A DNA stretch of 64,000 nt, taken from Aquabacterium parvum (GTDB taxonomy: Bacteria > Pseudomonadota > Gammaproteobacteria > Burkholderiales > Burkholderiaceae_C). This document shows positions 1-8,748 of the stretch, one piece after another. The notes under the pieces are model-generated. The model saw only the letters and a program-made list of their open reading frames with translations. It did not search any database and was not told the DNA's origin. Within the stretch, counting starts at the first letter, position 1. Each line of letters opens with the position of its first letter. The translations under genes and the position numbers were made by a program. Location: positions 1 to 64,000 of the forward strand of contig NZ_LFRI01000245.1 of the NCBI RefSeq assembly GCF_001447195.1, read 5' to 3'.

Positions 1-28
1 CTGAGCCAGGATCAAACTCTTCAGTTCA
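1..28 (-). rRNA. rrs: 16S rRNA, 5' end only
   Basis: Read on the minus strand, the first 20 bases are the universal 16S start AGAGTTTGATCCTGGCTCAG, preceded by TGAACTGA as in other betaproteobacteria. Only about 28 nt of the gene lie in the window; the rest continues to the left of position 1. The exact 5' end is placed by analogy with related 16S genes. Confidence 0.95.
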
Positions 29-260
29 ATCTCTGTAAACTCACTCAGGAATTGAAGTGACACATAAGTGTTAACACTTCTATTTCCATGAGCGTTTGGT
101 CCAAGGACCTGGCGTCTTGCGACGCCAGCGCACCTCTCACGAACCAAACACCCACGCTTATCGGCTGTTGATTTTTAAAGAACGATCGCTTGACTTGGTT
201 GACTTAACCGCTGCAGCTGTTTGCTGCGTTGTTTTGTCTGCGTCATCAGCGAAGAATGCA
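29..260 (-). promoter_or_regulatory. rRNA operon leader (pre-16S spacer)
   Basis: This stretch separates the predicted rrn promoter from the 16S start. It contains an 8-bp perfect hairpin (CTGGCGTC, loop TTGC, GACGCCAG, 109-128) and a 14-bp palindrome AAGTGTTAACACTT at 66-79. It also carries a boxA-like element, listed separately. This is the expected layout of a transcribed rRNA leader involved in antitermination and RNase III processing. No gene is seen on either strand. Confidence 0.7.
171..184 (-). promoter_or_regulatory. boxA-like antitermination element of the rRNA leader
   Basis: On the minus strand this reads CGTTCTTTAAAAAT. It matches the boxA form commonly found in Burkholderiales rRNA leaders, where NusB/NusE bind the nascent RNA to prevent premature termination. 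It lies about 145 nt upstream of the 16S start. Confidence 0.7.
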
Positions 261-290
261 ATTATGGCACCCTTTTGACACCCTTTGCAA
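261..290 (-). promoter_or_regulatory. predicted rRNA operon promoter
   Basis: The minus strand has -35 TTGCAA (285-290), an 18-bp spacer and -10 CATAAT (261-266). Upstream of the -35, around 300-325, an A/T-rich stretch could act as an UP element. Position and direction fit transcription into the leader and 16S. The call rests on motif matching only. Confidence 0.55.
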
Positions 291-300
291 GCCCCTCGGC

Positions 301-771
301 GAAAAATCTTCAACTTTCTGCATTCAGGGGCCTTTGGAAGGGCCGCAAACGCTCGCAAAGGGGTGTGTCACGGCGTCACTCGGAGAGAACGCGCCAAGGC
401 GCGAGATCATACAGCGACTGTTGCGTGGTGGATGCACCACGTGGCGGACAATGCGACAAAGCTGCCACAAAGAAGTTGTGTCGGGCGGATGCGTCGCCAT
501 GAAGGAACTGCCGGAGCGCTGGAGTACGGCCGCGCCAGGCTCCCTTGCTTGTCTCTATCTATCAAGGCGGCAACCTTCTGCTGGGCCCTTGACTCACAGG
601 GAGCGAGCCAAAGGGCGCAGGCGGGCAGGATGGCTGGTGGTGTCAGCAGGGTGGCGTCGGGAGCTGGGCCGGCTTGCGACATCGCCCAAGCCAGCCGCCC
701 CATGCTTTTTGCTCAGGCGGCTCAATCATGTCCATATCAGTAACGCGCCAGTGGCGCAGGAGAAGCAGAAC
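301..771. other. intergenic region between rrn promoter and rsmE, no gene seen
   Basis: An open frame runs through this stretch in phase with rsmE, but its translation has no family-like sequence and it crosses the rrn promoter. I treat it as non-coding. It holds one perfect hairpin (CGTGGTG, loop GATG, CACCACG, about 424-441) and presumably the rsmE promoter, which I could not place confidently. Confidence 0.5.
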
Positions 772-1587
772 GTGTCGATGGGTCCTCGCTTGCATGTGGA
801 AGAAGGGAAGCTGGATGTCAGCGGGGCGGTGTTCGCGCTGGACGAAGGGCCATCTCGGCATGTGCAGGTGTTGCGCATGCAGCCTGGAGAGGGCCTGAGG
901 GTGTTCGACGGACAGGGGGCGGAGTGGCAGGCCGAAGTCACAGAGATGGGGCGAAAGGTCGTGCAGGTGCGGGTGCTGCACCGCATCCAACACGACCGCG
1001 AGCTGCCTGTGCGGGTGACACTGGCCGTCGGGATGACCGCCAACGACCGGATGGACACGCTGGTGGAGAAAGCGACCGAGCTCGGGGTGCACGCGATCCA
1101 GCCTCTCTTGTGCACGCGCTCGGTTTTGCGCCTGGATGGGGAGCGTGCGGCCAAGAAGGTGGCGCATTGGCAATCGGTGGCGGTGGCGGCGAGCGAGCAA
1201 TGCGGGCGGGCGGTGGTGCCCCGGTTGCTGCCCGTGGCGCCTTCGCTGGCCTGGTTGCAACAAGCGGCTCAGGCGAACACGCTGGATGGAAGCTGGCATG
1301 CGCGCGGGGTGCTGAGCCTGCGCGATGCGGCGCCTGTGGGGCGCTGGCTGGAAGGGCTGTTGGGCGGGAGGGGAATGCGGCCGGACCTGGTCGATGCGCA
1401 GGCATCAGCGCGAGAGGCCGAGAACTGGTGCTTCTTCAGTGGGCCGGAAGGCGGGCTGACGCCCGAGGAGGAGGACTTGGCCTTGTCGTGCGGATGGCAG
1501 GCGGTGAGCCTGGGACGACGCGTGCTGCGCGCGGACACCGCGCCGCTGGCGGTGCTGAGTGTGATCGCTGCAGCGCTGGAGGCCTGA
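772..1587 (+). CDS. rsmE: 16S rRNA (uracil-1498-N3)-methyltransferase RsmE
   Basis: A SPOUT-class methyltransferase that methylates U1498 of 16S rRNA in the assembled 30S subunit. The N-terminal PUA-like domain covers about residues 5-75. The knotted catalytic domain shows EKATELGV, ASEQCGR, GPEGGLTPEE and LGRRVLRADTA, all family hallmarks, at about residues 97-255. Two starts compete. GTG at 772 has AGGAG (758-762) at ideal 9-nt spacing, while ATG at 778 gives an N-terminus closer to family members but a 15-nt spacing; I use 772. Length is 269-271 aa against about 243 in E. coli. It converges with the rlmL-like gene. Confidence 0.93.
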   Translation: MSMGPRLHVEEGKLDVSGAVFALDEGPSRHVQVLRMQPGEGLRVFDGQGAEWQAEVTEMGRKVVQVRVLHRIQHDRELPVRVTLAVGMTANDRMDTLVEKATELGVHAIQPLLCTRSVLRLDGERAAKKVAHWQSVAVAASEQCGRAVVPRLLPVAPSLAWLQQAAQANTLDGSWHARGVLSLRDAAPVGRWLEGLLGGRGMRPDLVDAQASAREAENWCFFSGPEGGLTPEEEDLALSCGWQAVSLGRRVLRADTAPLAVLSVIAAALEA

Positions 1588-1677
1588 GCGGCCACCATCT
1601 TCGCCATCGATGGATGGCGCTTCAGGCTTGCGGCCCGCCTTGGGCGACCGAAGCGGCACTTGGTGCGGGCGAGCCGC

Positions 1678-3348
1678 TCAGCCTTGGTCTGAGGCCGTTG
1701 GGTCTGCCGGGCGATCGGAGGACGTCGAGCGAGGCTTGTTGCTGCCGGCCACCAGGTCGAACCGGAACAGGCGGCACTCGATGGGGCCGTTGAACATGAC
1801 GACGCGGCGGCTTTCTTTCAGGCGCATGGCGCCGGGCAGCTTCATGTCGGGGCTGAGGATCCAGGCGGTCCAGCCGGTGTAGTTCTTCTTCCAGTGCGAG
1901 GACAGGCGCTGGAAGAAGGTGGCGGCGGCTTCGTCTTCCTGGAAGTTCTCGCGGGCAACGCGCACGCCTGGGCGGGCCCGGTCGTCGGGCTCGTCGGAAT
2001 CGATGGCGTAGCGGTCGCCATGCTGGGCGGCGCGCTGGCCGTAGGCGTCGCGGACCGAGCCCTTGGTGTCGATGCGCTCGCCATAGGGCGGGTTGAACAT
2101 CAGCACGCCTTTTTCACAGGGCACGGGGCGCTGCAGGGCGTCAGCCGTCTTGAACTCGATGGCGTGGCTCACGCCCGCGCGCTCGGCGTTGCGGGTGGCG
2201 AAGTCGGTCATGCGGAAGGCGACATCGCCAGCGTAGATGGCCACTTGCGGTGCGCGCTGGCGGGTGCGGGCTGCTTGCTTGAGCTGTTGCCAGGCGCCCT
2301 GGTGGGGGCGAAAGGGCAGCAGTCGCTCGAAGGCGAAGCGGCGTTGCAGACCCGGGGCGATGTCGCAGGTGATCTGAGCCGCTTCGATGGGGATGGTGCC
2401 GGCGCCGCAGCAGGGGTCGAGCAGGGCGCCGTCTTCGGGGCGACCTTGCCAGCCGGCGGCAGCCAGCATGGCGGCGGCCAGGGTTTCTTTCAGCGGGGCT
2501 TCGCCGGTGTCTTCGCGCCAGCCACGCTTGAAGAGGGCCTCGCCGGAGGTGTCGACATAGAGGATGGCGTCCATGTCGTCGAGGTAGAGCACGAGGCCCA
2601 GGTCGGGGTGGCGGGTGTCGACGCTGGGGCGCTCGCCGGTGCGCTCGCGCAGGTCGTCGCAGACGGCGTCTTTGGTGCGCAGGCCGGCGAAGTTGAGGCT
2701 GCGCAGGTGGCTGCGGCGCGAGGTGACGTCAACGCGCAGGGTCTGCTCGGGGGTGATCCAGTCCGACCAGTTGACGGTGCGGCCCAAGGCGTAGATGTCG
2801 TCTTCGTGGCGGTAGACGCGGGTGGCGACGCGCCAGAGCACGCGCTGGGCCAGGCGGCTCTCCAGGTTCAGGCGCATGGCGCTGTCGATGAGGGCGGCCT
2901 GGCGCTCTGCGGTCGTGCGCAAGGAGGGCGCTGGCTGCACCTCGATGCCACCGCGCGAGGCCTGGATGAAAGGCGCGGGGCCGAGGATGCGGCGGGCTTC
3001 TTCGAGCAGCAGCTCTTCGACGCCGGCGGGGCAGCTCAGGTAGAGAGCGATGGGGCGATCGGACGCGAGCACGGGGCCGGCGGGTTGCGGGCGCGGGCCG
3101 CTCGAAGCTGGCGAGCGAGTCGGTGCGCGAGAACGGTCGGCAGGCCCTGCGCGATAAGGCGGCTCACCGCGCCCGGCATGGGGCGACTGCGGGCGCTGCT
3201 GCGTCGGCGATCGGCCAGGGCCTGAGGGACGCTGCGAATGCGCATCCCGCCGCTCGCCATGCTCGCCGCGCGCAGGCGCACCGGCTTCATCAGAAGGCCG
3301 GCCGGTGGCGGCGGAAACACGGGGGCGACGGATCGGTTTGATCGGCAT
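1678..3348 (-). CDS. rlmL: THUMP-domain 23S rRNA (guanine-N2)-methyltransferase, RlmL-like
   Basis: A class I SAM-dependent RNA methyltransferase. From about residue 98 it follows the RlmL plan: a ferredoxin-like/THUMP region, then a Rossmann methyltransferase with DPCCGAGT (311-318) for SAM binding and NPPYGER (419-425) as the catalytic motif for N2-guanine methylation. E. coli RlmL is fused to RlmK; here there is no second methyltransferase. Residues 1-97 are a low-complexity Arg/Pro/Ser/Gly-rich tail. The start at 3348 is chosen because the next in-frame start upstream overlaps the neighbouring DUF599 gene; no strong ribosome binding site supports either one. By homology it should modify G2445. 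Confidence 0.85.
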   Translation of the reverse strand: MPIKPIRRPRVSAATGRPSDEAGAPARGEHGERRDAHSQRPSGPGRSPTQQRPQSPHAGRGEPPYRAGPADRSRAPTRSPASSGPRPQPAGPVLASDRPIALYLSCPAGVEELLLEEARRILGPAPFIQASRGGIEVQPAPSLRTTAERQAALIDSAMRLNLESRLAQRVLWRVATRVYRHEDDIYALGRTVNWSDWITPEQTLRVDVTSRRSHLRSLNFAGLRTKDAVCDDLRERTGERPSVDTRHPDLGLVLYLDDMDAILYVDTSGEALFKRGWREDTGEAPLKETLAAAMLAAAGWQGRPEDGALLDPCCGAGTIPIEAAQITCDIAPGLQRRFAFERLLPFRPHQGAWQQLKQAARTRQRAPQVAIYAGDVAFRMTDFATRNAERAGVSHAIEFKTADALQRPVPCEKGVLMFNPPYGERIDTKGSVRDAYGQRAAQHGDRYAIDSDEPDDRARPGVRVARENFQEDEAAATFFQRLSSHWKKNYTGWTAWILSPDMKLPGAMRLKESRRVVMFNGPIECRLFRFDLVAGSNKPRSTSSDRPADPTASDQG

Positions 3349-3389
3349 GGGGCGGGTGGACGGAGGCAGCGAAGCGGGTGACGGAAGGG

Positions 3390-4115
3390 TCAGGCGCGCA
3401 GGACGGCCAGCACGTCGGATCGGAATTCGCGACGATACAGCACCCACAGCACGGCAAGGGTGGCAACGGCGAACGAGGTCGGGGAAATGAACCAGCCGAT
3501 CACGGCAAAGGACATGTAATAGGCACGCAGGCCATCGGCGAAGCTCTCGGCGGCCATGCCCATGAGCTTGCCGGCGCGCTCGGCGAAGGCTTCGCGGTCG
3601 GCTTCACCCGAGTCGAAGACTTCGACGTTGGGTGCAGCGCCCACGAGGATGGCGCCGAACGAGTACACCCGCATCGACCAGGTGAAGCGGAAGAAGGCGT
3701 AGACGAAGACGCACAGCATCACCACGATCTTGATGTCGAAGACCAGCATCGATGTGGTGGCAGCGAAAGGCAGGTCCTTGACCAGCTCGGTGGCCTTCTC
3801 GGAGGTGCCCAGCACAGCGAGCAGACCGCCGAGCACCAGGATGGTGGTCGAAGCCCAGAAGCTGGGGCTGCTGGCGAGGTTCTGCGTGACGGCAGCATCG
3901 ACGATGCGCTGGTCGCGGTAGGTGACCTGCATCATCCAGACCTTGCGAAAGTGGTTGGTGCTGGCCAGCAGCGTGCGCTCGCGCTTGGCCCGCCAGCTGG
4001 CGAACTGGGCGTAGCCGACCCAACCGAAAAAGAACAGCGCCAGCGCGGCCCAGTCTTGCCAGGGCAGGACGGCGAGGATCTGGGTGACGGTGACAGAGGG
4101 GTTGATGAGGGCCAT
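3390..4115 (-). CDS. DUF599 family membrane protein
   Basis: 241 aa with about four hydrophobic helices (near residues 20-36, 105-123, 133-165 and 205-230) and the DUF599 core SFWASTTILVLGGLLAVLG. Members are inner-membrane proteins of unknown function. It lies just upstream of the rlmL-like gene on the same strand and just downstream of rpoN, so co-transcription with either is possible. I do not assign a function. Confidence 0.8.
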   Translation of the reverse strand: MALINPSVTVTQILAVLPWQDWAALALFFFGWVGYAQFASWRAKRERTLLASTNHFRKVWMMQVTYRDQRIVDAAVTQNLASSPSFWASTTILVLGGLLAVLGTSEKATELVKDLPFAATTSMLVFDIKIVVMLCVFVYAFFRFTWSMRVYSFGAILVGAAPNVEVFDSGEADREAFAERAGKLMGMAAESFADGLRAYYMSFAVIGWFISPTSFAVATLAVLWVLYRREFRSDVLAVLRA

Positions 4116-4204
4116 GGTCTGACTCGGTCAACGGGCGGGCTGTGGCAGGCGGGGAGCGCTCGGCGGGTCGACAGCTGCCGATGCAGGCGCCATCGGTGGG
4201 ACGC

Positions 4205-5749
4205 TCAGAGCGCCTTGCGCAGGTTGGCTGGCGCGATCTTGAGGGCTTCGCGGTACTTGGCCACGGTGCGGCGCGCGACCTGGATGCCCTGCTCTTCGAG
4301 CATGCTGGCGAGCTGGCTGTCGGACAGCGGCTTCTTGGCGTCTTCGGCGGTGACCAGCTGCTTGATGAGCGCGCGCACGGCGGTGCTCGATGCGTTGCCG
4401 CCGGCCTCGGTGTTGAGCGACGAGCCGAAGAAGTACTTCAGCTCAAAGGTGCCAAACGGCGTGTTCATGTACTTGGCCGTGGTCACGCGCGAAATGGTGG
4501 ACTCGTGCAGGCCCAGCTCGTCGGCGATCTCGCGCAGCACCAGGGGCTTCATGGCGATCTCGCCGTGGGTGAAGAAGTTCTTCTGGCGGTCGACGATGGC
4601 TTGGGAGACGCGCAGGATGGTGTCAAAGCGCTGCTGGATGTTCTTGACGAACCAGCGGGCCTCCTGCAGGCGCGAGCTCAGCGCCGTGTGGCTTTCGCTG
4701 GCCGCCGTGCCGCGTGGTGAGCGCGAGGCACGCAGGGCTTGCGCGTACAGGTCGTTGATGCGCAACTTGGGCATCACGTCGGGGTTGAGCACGACCTTCC
4801 AGCCCCGGCCCGACTTCTGGATGATGACGTCGGGGATGATGATGTTGGCCTCGGCGCGCGTGAAGGCACGGCCCGGTTTGGGTTCGAGCTGGACGATGAG
4901 GCCTTGCGCCTGCTTGACCTCGCCTTCGCTGGCGCCGGTGGCGACCATGAGCTTCTTGGTGTCGCGGCGGGCGAGCAGCTCGAGGTGGTGCTGACAGATG
5001 TCGATGGCGACGTCACGGATGCGGCCGGGCGACTGCGTGCGCAGCTGCAGCACCAGGCAGTCGTTCAGGTTGGCCGCACCGACACCGACGGGCTCCATGT
5101 GCTGCAGCCAGCCCAGGGCACATTTCAGGCGCGAGAGGACCTCGTCGCGGGTGTCTTCGTCGGCTTCTTCAGGTAACAGGCTGTCGGCGATTTCTTCGAG
5201 CGAGTCGGCCAGGTAGCCGTCTTCATTGAGCGACTCGATCAGCACCTCGACGGCAGCCATGTCTTCGGCGCCCAGGCGCATGCCCAGCAGTTGTTGCTTG
5301 AGGTGGTCCTGCAGGCTGATGCCGGCAGTGTTGCGCGACATCGGGTCGAAGTCGTCGTCGGTGTCGTTGTTGCGCGAAGGCGCTTCGCTGATGCCGTCGA
5401 AGTCGTCGCGCTCCGTGCCGTTCTCCCAGTCGTCGCGCTCGGTGGTGCCGAGGTCGGCGGTGTCGATGCCGCCACCGTCATCGGACGAGCTGGCGTCGGA
5501 CTCGGCCGCGGTGGAGGCGGTCTCTTCGGTGTTGTTGCGGTCGTTGCGCTGACGCTCGTATTCAGCAGCGGCAGCCAGGTCGAGCGCGGGCAGGTCGTCT
5601 TCGGGCTCCAGGAAGGGGTTCTGCTCGAGCATTTGCTCGATTTCCTGGTTGAGCTCGAGCGTCGACAGCTGCAGCAATCGGATGGACTGCTGCAGCTGTG
5701 GCGTGAGCGCCATGTGCTGCGAGAGTCGGAACTGCAAGGAGGGCTTCAT
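4205..5749 (-). CDS. rpoN: RNA polymerase sigma-54 factor
   Basis: Alternative sigma factor of 514 aa for enhancer-dependent promoters (nitrogen, motility, many catabolic genes). The Gln/Leu-rich region I starts MKPSLQFRLSQHMALTPQLQ, and the RpoN box ARRTVAKYRE is at about 492-501 for -24 recognition. Region II is expanded and very acidic (about residues 70-150, rich in D, E, S and T), which accounts for the extra length over the 477-aa E. coli protein. The start at 5749 has GGAG six bases upstream and gives the canonical N-terminus; an open frame continues upstream but overlaps lptB. lptB lies 16 bp upstream. Confidence 0.97.
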   Translation of the reverse strand: MKPSLQFRLSQHMALTPQLQQSIRLLQLSTLELNQEIEQMLEQNPFLEPEDDLPALDLAAAAEYERQRNDRNNTEETASTAAESDASSSDDGGGIDTADLGTTERDDWENGTERDDFDGISEAPSRNNDTDDDFDPMSRNTAGISLQDHLKQQLLGMRLGAEDMAAVEVLIESLNEDGYLADSLEEIADSLLPEEADEDTRDEVLSRLKCALGWLQHMEPVGVGAANLNDCLVLQLRTQSPGRIRDVAIDICQHHLELLARRDTKKLMVATGASEGEVKQAQGLIVQLEPKPGRAFTRAEANIIIPDVIIQKSGRGWKVVLNPDVMPKLRINDLYAQALRASRSPRGTAASESHTALSSRLQEARWFVKNIQQRFDTILRVSQAIVDRQKNFFTHGEIAMKPLVLREIADELGLHESTISRVTTAKYMNTPFGTFELKYFFGSSLNTEAGGNASSTAVRALIKQLVTAEDAKKPLSDSQLASMLEEQGIQVARRTVAKYREALKIAPANLRKAL

Positions 5750-5765
5750 GGACTGCTCCGGCGCC

Positions 5766-6545
<780 letters not shown>

Positions 6546-6546
6546 G

Positions 6547-7206
6547 TCAGCGGGCACCTGCTGGTGCGGCCGGGGCCGTGGCCGTGGGCACAGCGGAGCT
6601 GGCCGGGGTGGGCGACGGCGCGGCAGCCCCATTGGCGCCACCACGCGGAGAAATCACCCCACGCACCCGCCCGGTGGAGGCGCCGCCCAAGGGGCCACCA
6701 CCCATCACCTGGTAGACGCCAGTCTTGTTGTCGTAGCGAATCGCCTGCCCATTGACCTCATCGGAGGCCACGCCCGCCACGATGCGGCGCATGACCGCAC
6801 GCCCGGTGAAATGAACCGTGTCGTCGCGGCCGTCGTAGAAGATCTTCTCCGCCTCGCCCTCGATCAGTTCTTCGACGCCGTCGCGCTTTTGTTTGAAGTA
6901 GCTGCGCCCGCCCTGCCCGCCCGTGGCGGTGGCGGTCTGCGCGCCATCCGGGGTCTGCCGGATTTCGACCCGGTCAGCGCGAATGGCCATGGTGCCCTTG
7001 GTGATGTCGACGTTGCCGGTGAGCACGTTCAAGCGCTGCCCTTCTTCGACGCGGGCACTGTCTGCCGCAAAATGCAGCGGCTGGGTGCGGTCGGCCTTCT
7101 CAGCCTGGGCCACCGGCGCCGAGACCACGCCAGCGACCACCAGCGACGCAGCCAGGGCGCGAGCAAGCGGGCGCGCGAGCGCGGTGACGGAAGCGGATGT
7201 GAGCAT
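6547..7206 (-). CDS. lptA: LPS transport periplasmic protein LptA
   Basis: Periplasmic beta-jellyroll bridge that carries LPS from LptC to LptD. It has a cleavable signal peptide ending near APVAQA, then the OstA/LptA fold (about residues 40-165, for example [20 protein letters not shown] and [15 protein letters not shown]). The tail is Ala/Pro/Thr-rich. The start at 7206 has GAAGG eight bases upstream; an in-frame ATG at 7224 lacks a ribosome binding site but cannot be excluded. An lptC gene, usually just upstream, is not present here; dsbA is the neighbour instead. Confidence 0.9.
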   Translation of the reverse strand: MLTSASVTALARPLARALAASLVVAGVVSAPVAQAEKADRTQPLHFAADSARVEEGQRLNVLTGNVDITKGTMAIRADRVEIRQTPDGAQTATATGGQGGRSYFKQKRDGVEELIEGEAEKIFYDGRDDTVHFTGRAVMRRIVAGVASDEVNGQAIRYDNKTGVYQVMGGGPLGGASTGRVRGVISPRGGANGAAAPSPTPASSAVPTATAPAAPAGAR

Positions 7207-7346
7207 GTGTGACGCCTTCGGCATGAATTTTGCTTGATTCTAGCCCATGGCGTCGTGCCCACGCCCCTGTTTCACACAACACACAGTGCGGCGGCGGGGC
7301 ATTTGGTCACAGTTGATGCGCCATGGCGGCGCACCGGGCGCGAGGA

Positions 7347-8009
7347 TCAGCCCTTGCGCAGGCGATCGATCAGGAAGTCGACCGTGGCCAGGGTGCGCGA
7401 GGCGTTGCCGTTGAGGGACACCGAGGTGGTGAATTGGCCGCCAATGCCCACGGTGGGCACGCCGTCGATGCGGTAAGCCTCGGCCAGCGAGCGGGCCTGG
7501 CGGACCTTGGTCTGCACCGCGAACGATTCGTAGACCGAGCGAAACTTGTCCTTGTCGACCCCTTGCGTGGCCAGGAAGGCACCGATCTGGTCCAGGTTGG
7601 CCGTGGCGCCCTGCAATGCCCCACCTGGCTGGTGCATGGCGTTGAACACCTTTTCATGCAGCGAGCCCACCAGGCCCATGGCCTCGAGGGCATAGAACAA
7701 GCGCTGGTGCACACCGAAGGGGTTCTCGCGGTAGGCCCAGGGCACGCGGCGGAAGGCCACGTGAGATGGCAGTCGCGCAACCCACGCGGCCAGCGAGGGC
7801 TCGAAGTGGTAGCAATGAGGGCAGCCGTACCAGAAGAATTCGACGACTTCGACCTTGCCCGCCGGGGCCGACACGGGCGCGGCCTGGGCCAGGCGCGTGT
7901 AGTTCTGCCCCTCGACCGGGCCACCCTGGGCCGAAGCCATGAGCGGAGCGCCAGCCAGGCCCAGGCCCAGGGCCGAGGCGGCTTGCATCGAGAATTCGCG
8001 GCGGTTCAT
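7347..8009 (-). CDS. dsbA: periplasmic thiol:disulfide oxidoreductase DsbA
   Basis: Introduces disulfide bonds into exported proteins. Active site CPHC at residues 63-66 in a thioredoxin fold with an inserted helical domain, and the cis-Pro loop GVPT. 220 aa, normal length. The signal peptide begins MNRREFSMQAAS, with two arginines followed by x-F, which resembles a twin-arginine (Tat) signal although classic Sec export cannot be excluded. It lies 36 bp downstream of the SPOR gene on the same strand, so both are probably in one operon. Confidence 0.93.
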   Translation of the reverse strand: MNRREFSMQAASALGLGLAGAPLMASAQGGPVEGQNYTRLAQAAPVSAPAGKVEVVEFFWYGCPHCYHFEPSLAAWVARLPSHVAFRRVPWAYRENPFGVHQRLFYALEAMGLVGSLHEKVFNAMHQPGGALQGATANLDQIGAFLATQGVDKDKFRSVYESFAVQTKVRQARSLAEAYRIDGVPTVGIGGQFTTSVSLNGNASRTLATVDFLIDRLRKG

Positions 8010-8045
8010 CAGGACAGTCCTTTCGGGTAATCGGTCAATTCGCGG

Positions 8046-8726
8046 TCACTTCTGGATGCGCACCAGGGCGGAGTCGATGCCAGCGCCTTGCAGCTTGACG
8101 CGGACCTCGTCGGCCTGCTCCTTGGCCGAGTAAGGCCCCAGGCGCACGCGGTACATGGTGCGGCCGTTGACCTCGCGCTCGGCGACGCGGGCTTCCAGCC
8201 CCATCATGGCCAGCTTGGCTTTTTGCTGCTCGGCCTCGGCCTGGCTGGCGTAGGCACCGGCCTGCACCTGGTAGCTCAACGCGTCGGACGTGGCGCCGGT
8301 GGACACGGGCTCGCCCGAGAGGATGGCAGCCGGGTTGCGAGCGGGCGCACTGGCGGATGCCTTGGCAGACGGTGCGGCGGCCGAAGCGGCAGGCGCCGTC
8401 GACGCAGCAGGGGCCGTGGCAGGGGGTGCCACGACAGGCACCTCGACCACCGGGGCCTCGCCACCAGCGGAGGCTGCGGAAGCCGTTGGCTCCACCTGCA
8501 CGGGCTTGGGCTTGGCGGGGTTCTTGCCGTAGAGCGGGCTGTTGGGGTCCCAGTTCTTGTTCTTCTCGGCCTCGGCTGCGTCCTGCTCGGCCGTGCGCTG
8601 GGGCACCTTGTCGATGAAGGGCAGGGGCACCTTGGTGATGTAGAGCGCCACGCCCAGGGCGATGGCCAGCCCGATCAGCATGCCGACGATGACGCCCAGG
8701 AAAAAGCCGCCGCGTTGGGATTTCAT
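8046..8726 (-). CDS. SPOR domain-containing, FtsN-like membrane protein
   Basis: 226 aa bitopic inner-membrane protein: a short basic N-terminus, one transmembrane helix (residues 9-30, GVIVGMLIGLAIALGVALYI), an Ala/Pro-rich periplasmic linker (about 75-145) and a C-terminal SPOR domain (SYQVQAGAYAS onward, about 150-226). SPOR domains bind denuded glycan strands at the division septum. The architecture matches the FtsN-like protein often found beside argS in Burkholderiales. The stop is 22 bp from argS on the other side, so argS, SPOR and dsbA may form one operon. Confidence 0.85.
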   Translation of the reverse strand: MKSQRGGFFLGVIVGMLIGLAIALGVALYITKVPLPFIDKVPQRTAEQDAAEAEKNKNWDPNSPLYGKNPAKPKPVQVEPTASAASAGGEAPVVEVPVVAPPATAPAASTAPAASAAAPSAKASASAPARNPAAILSGEPVSTGATSDALSYQVQAGAYASQAEAEQQKAKLAMMGLEARVAEREVNGRTMYRVRLGPYSAKEQADEVRVKLQGAGIDSALVRIQK

Positions 8727-8748
8727 CAGGTCAAGTCCTTGGTGTTTT

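Noticed and set aside
229..771. N-terminal extension of rsmE in the same frame
   Set aside because: The translation is not conserved and the frame begins inside the rrn promoter region; a GTG with a good ribosome binding site lies at 772.
1894..3225. 443-codon plus-strand frame opposite the rlmL-like gene
   Set aside because: Antisense shadow; the minus strand carries clear DPCCGAGT and NPPYGER motifs.
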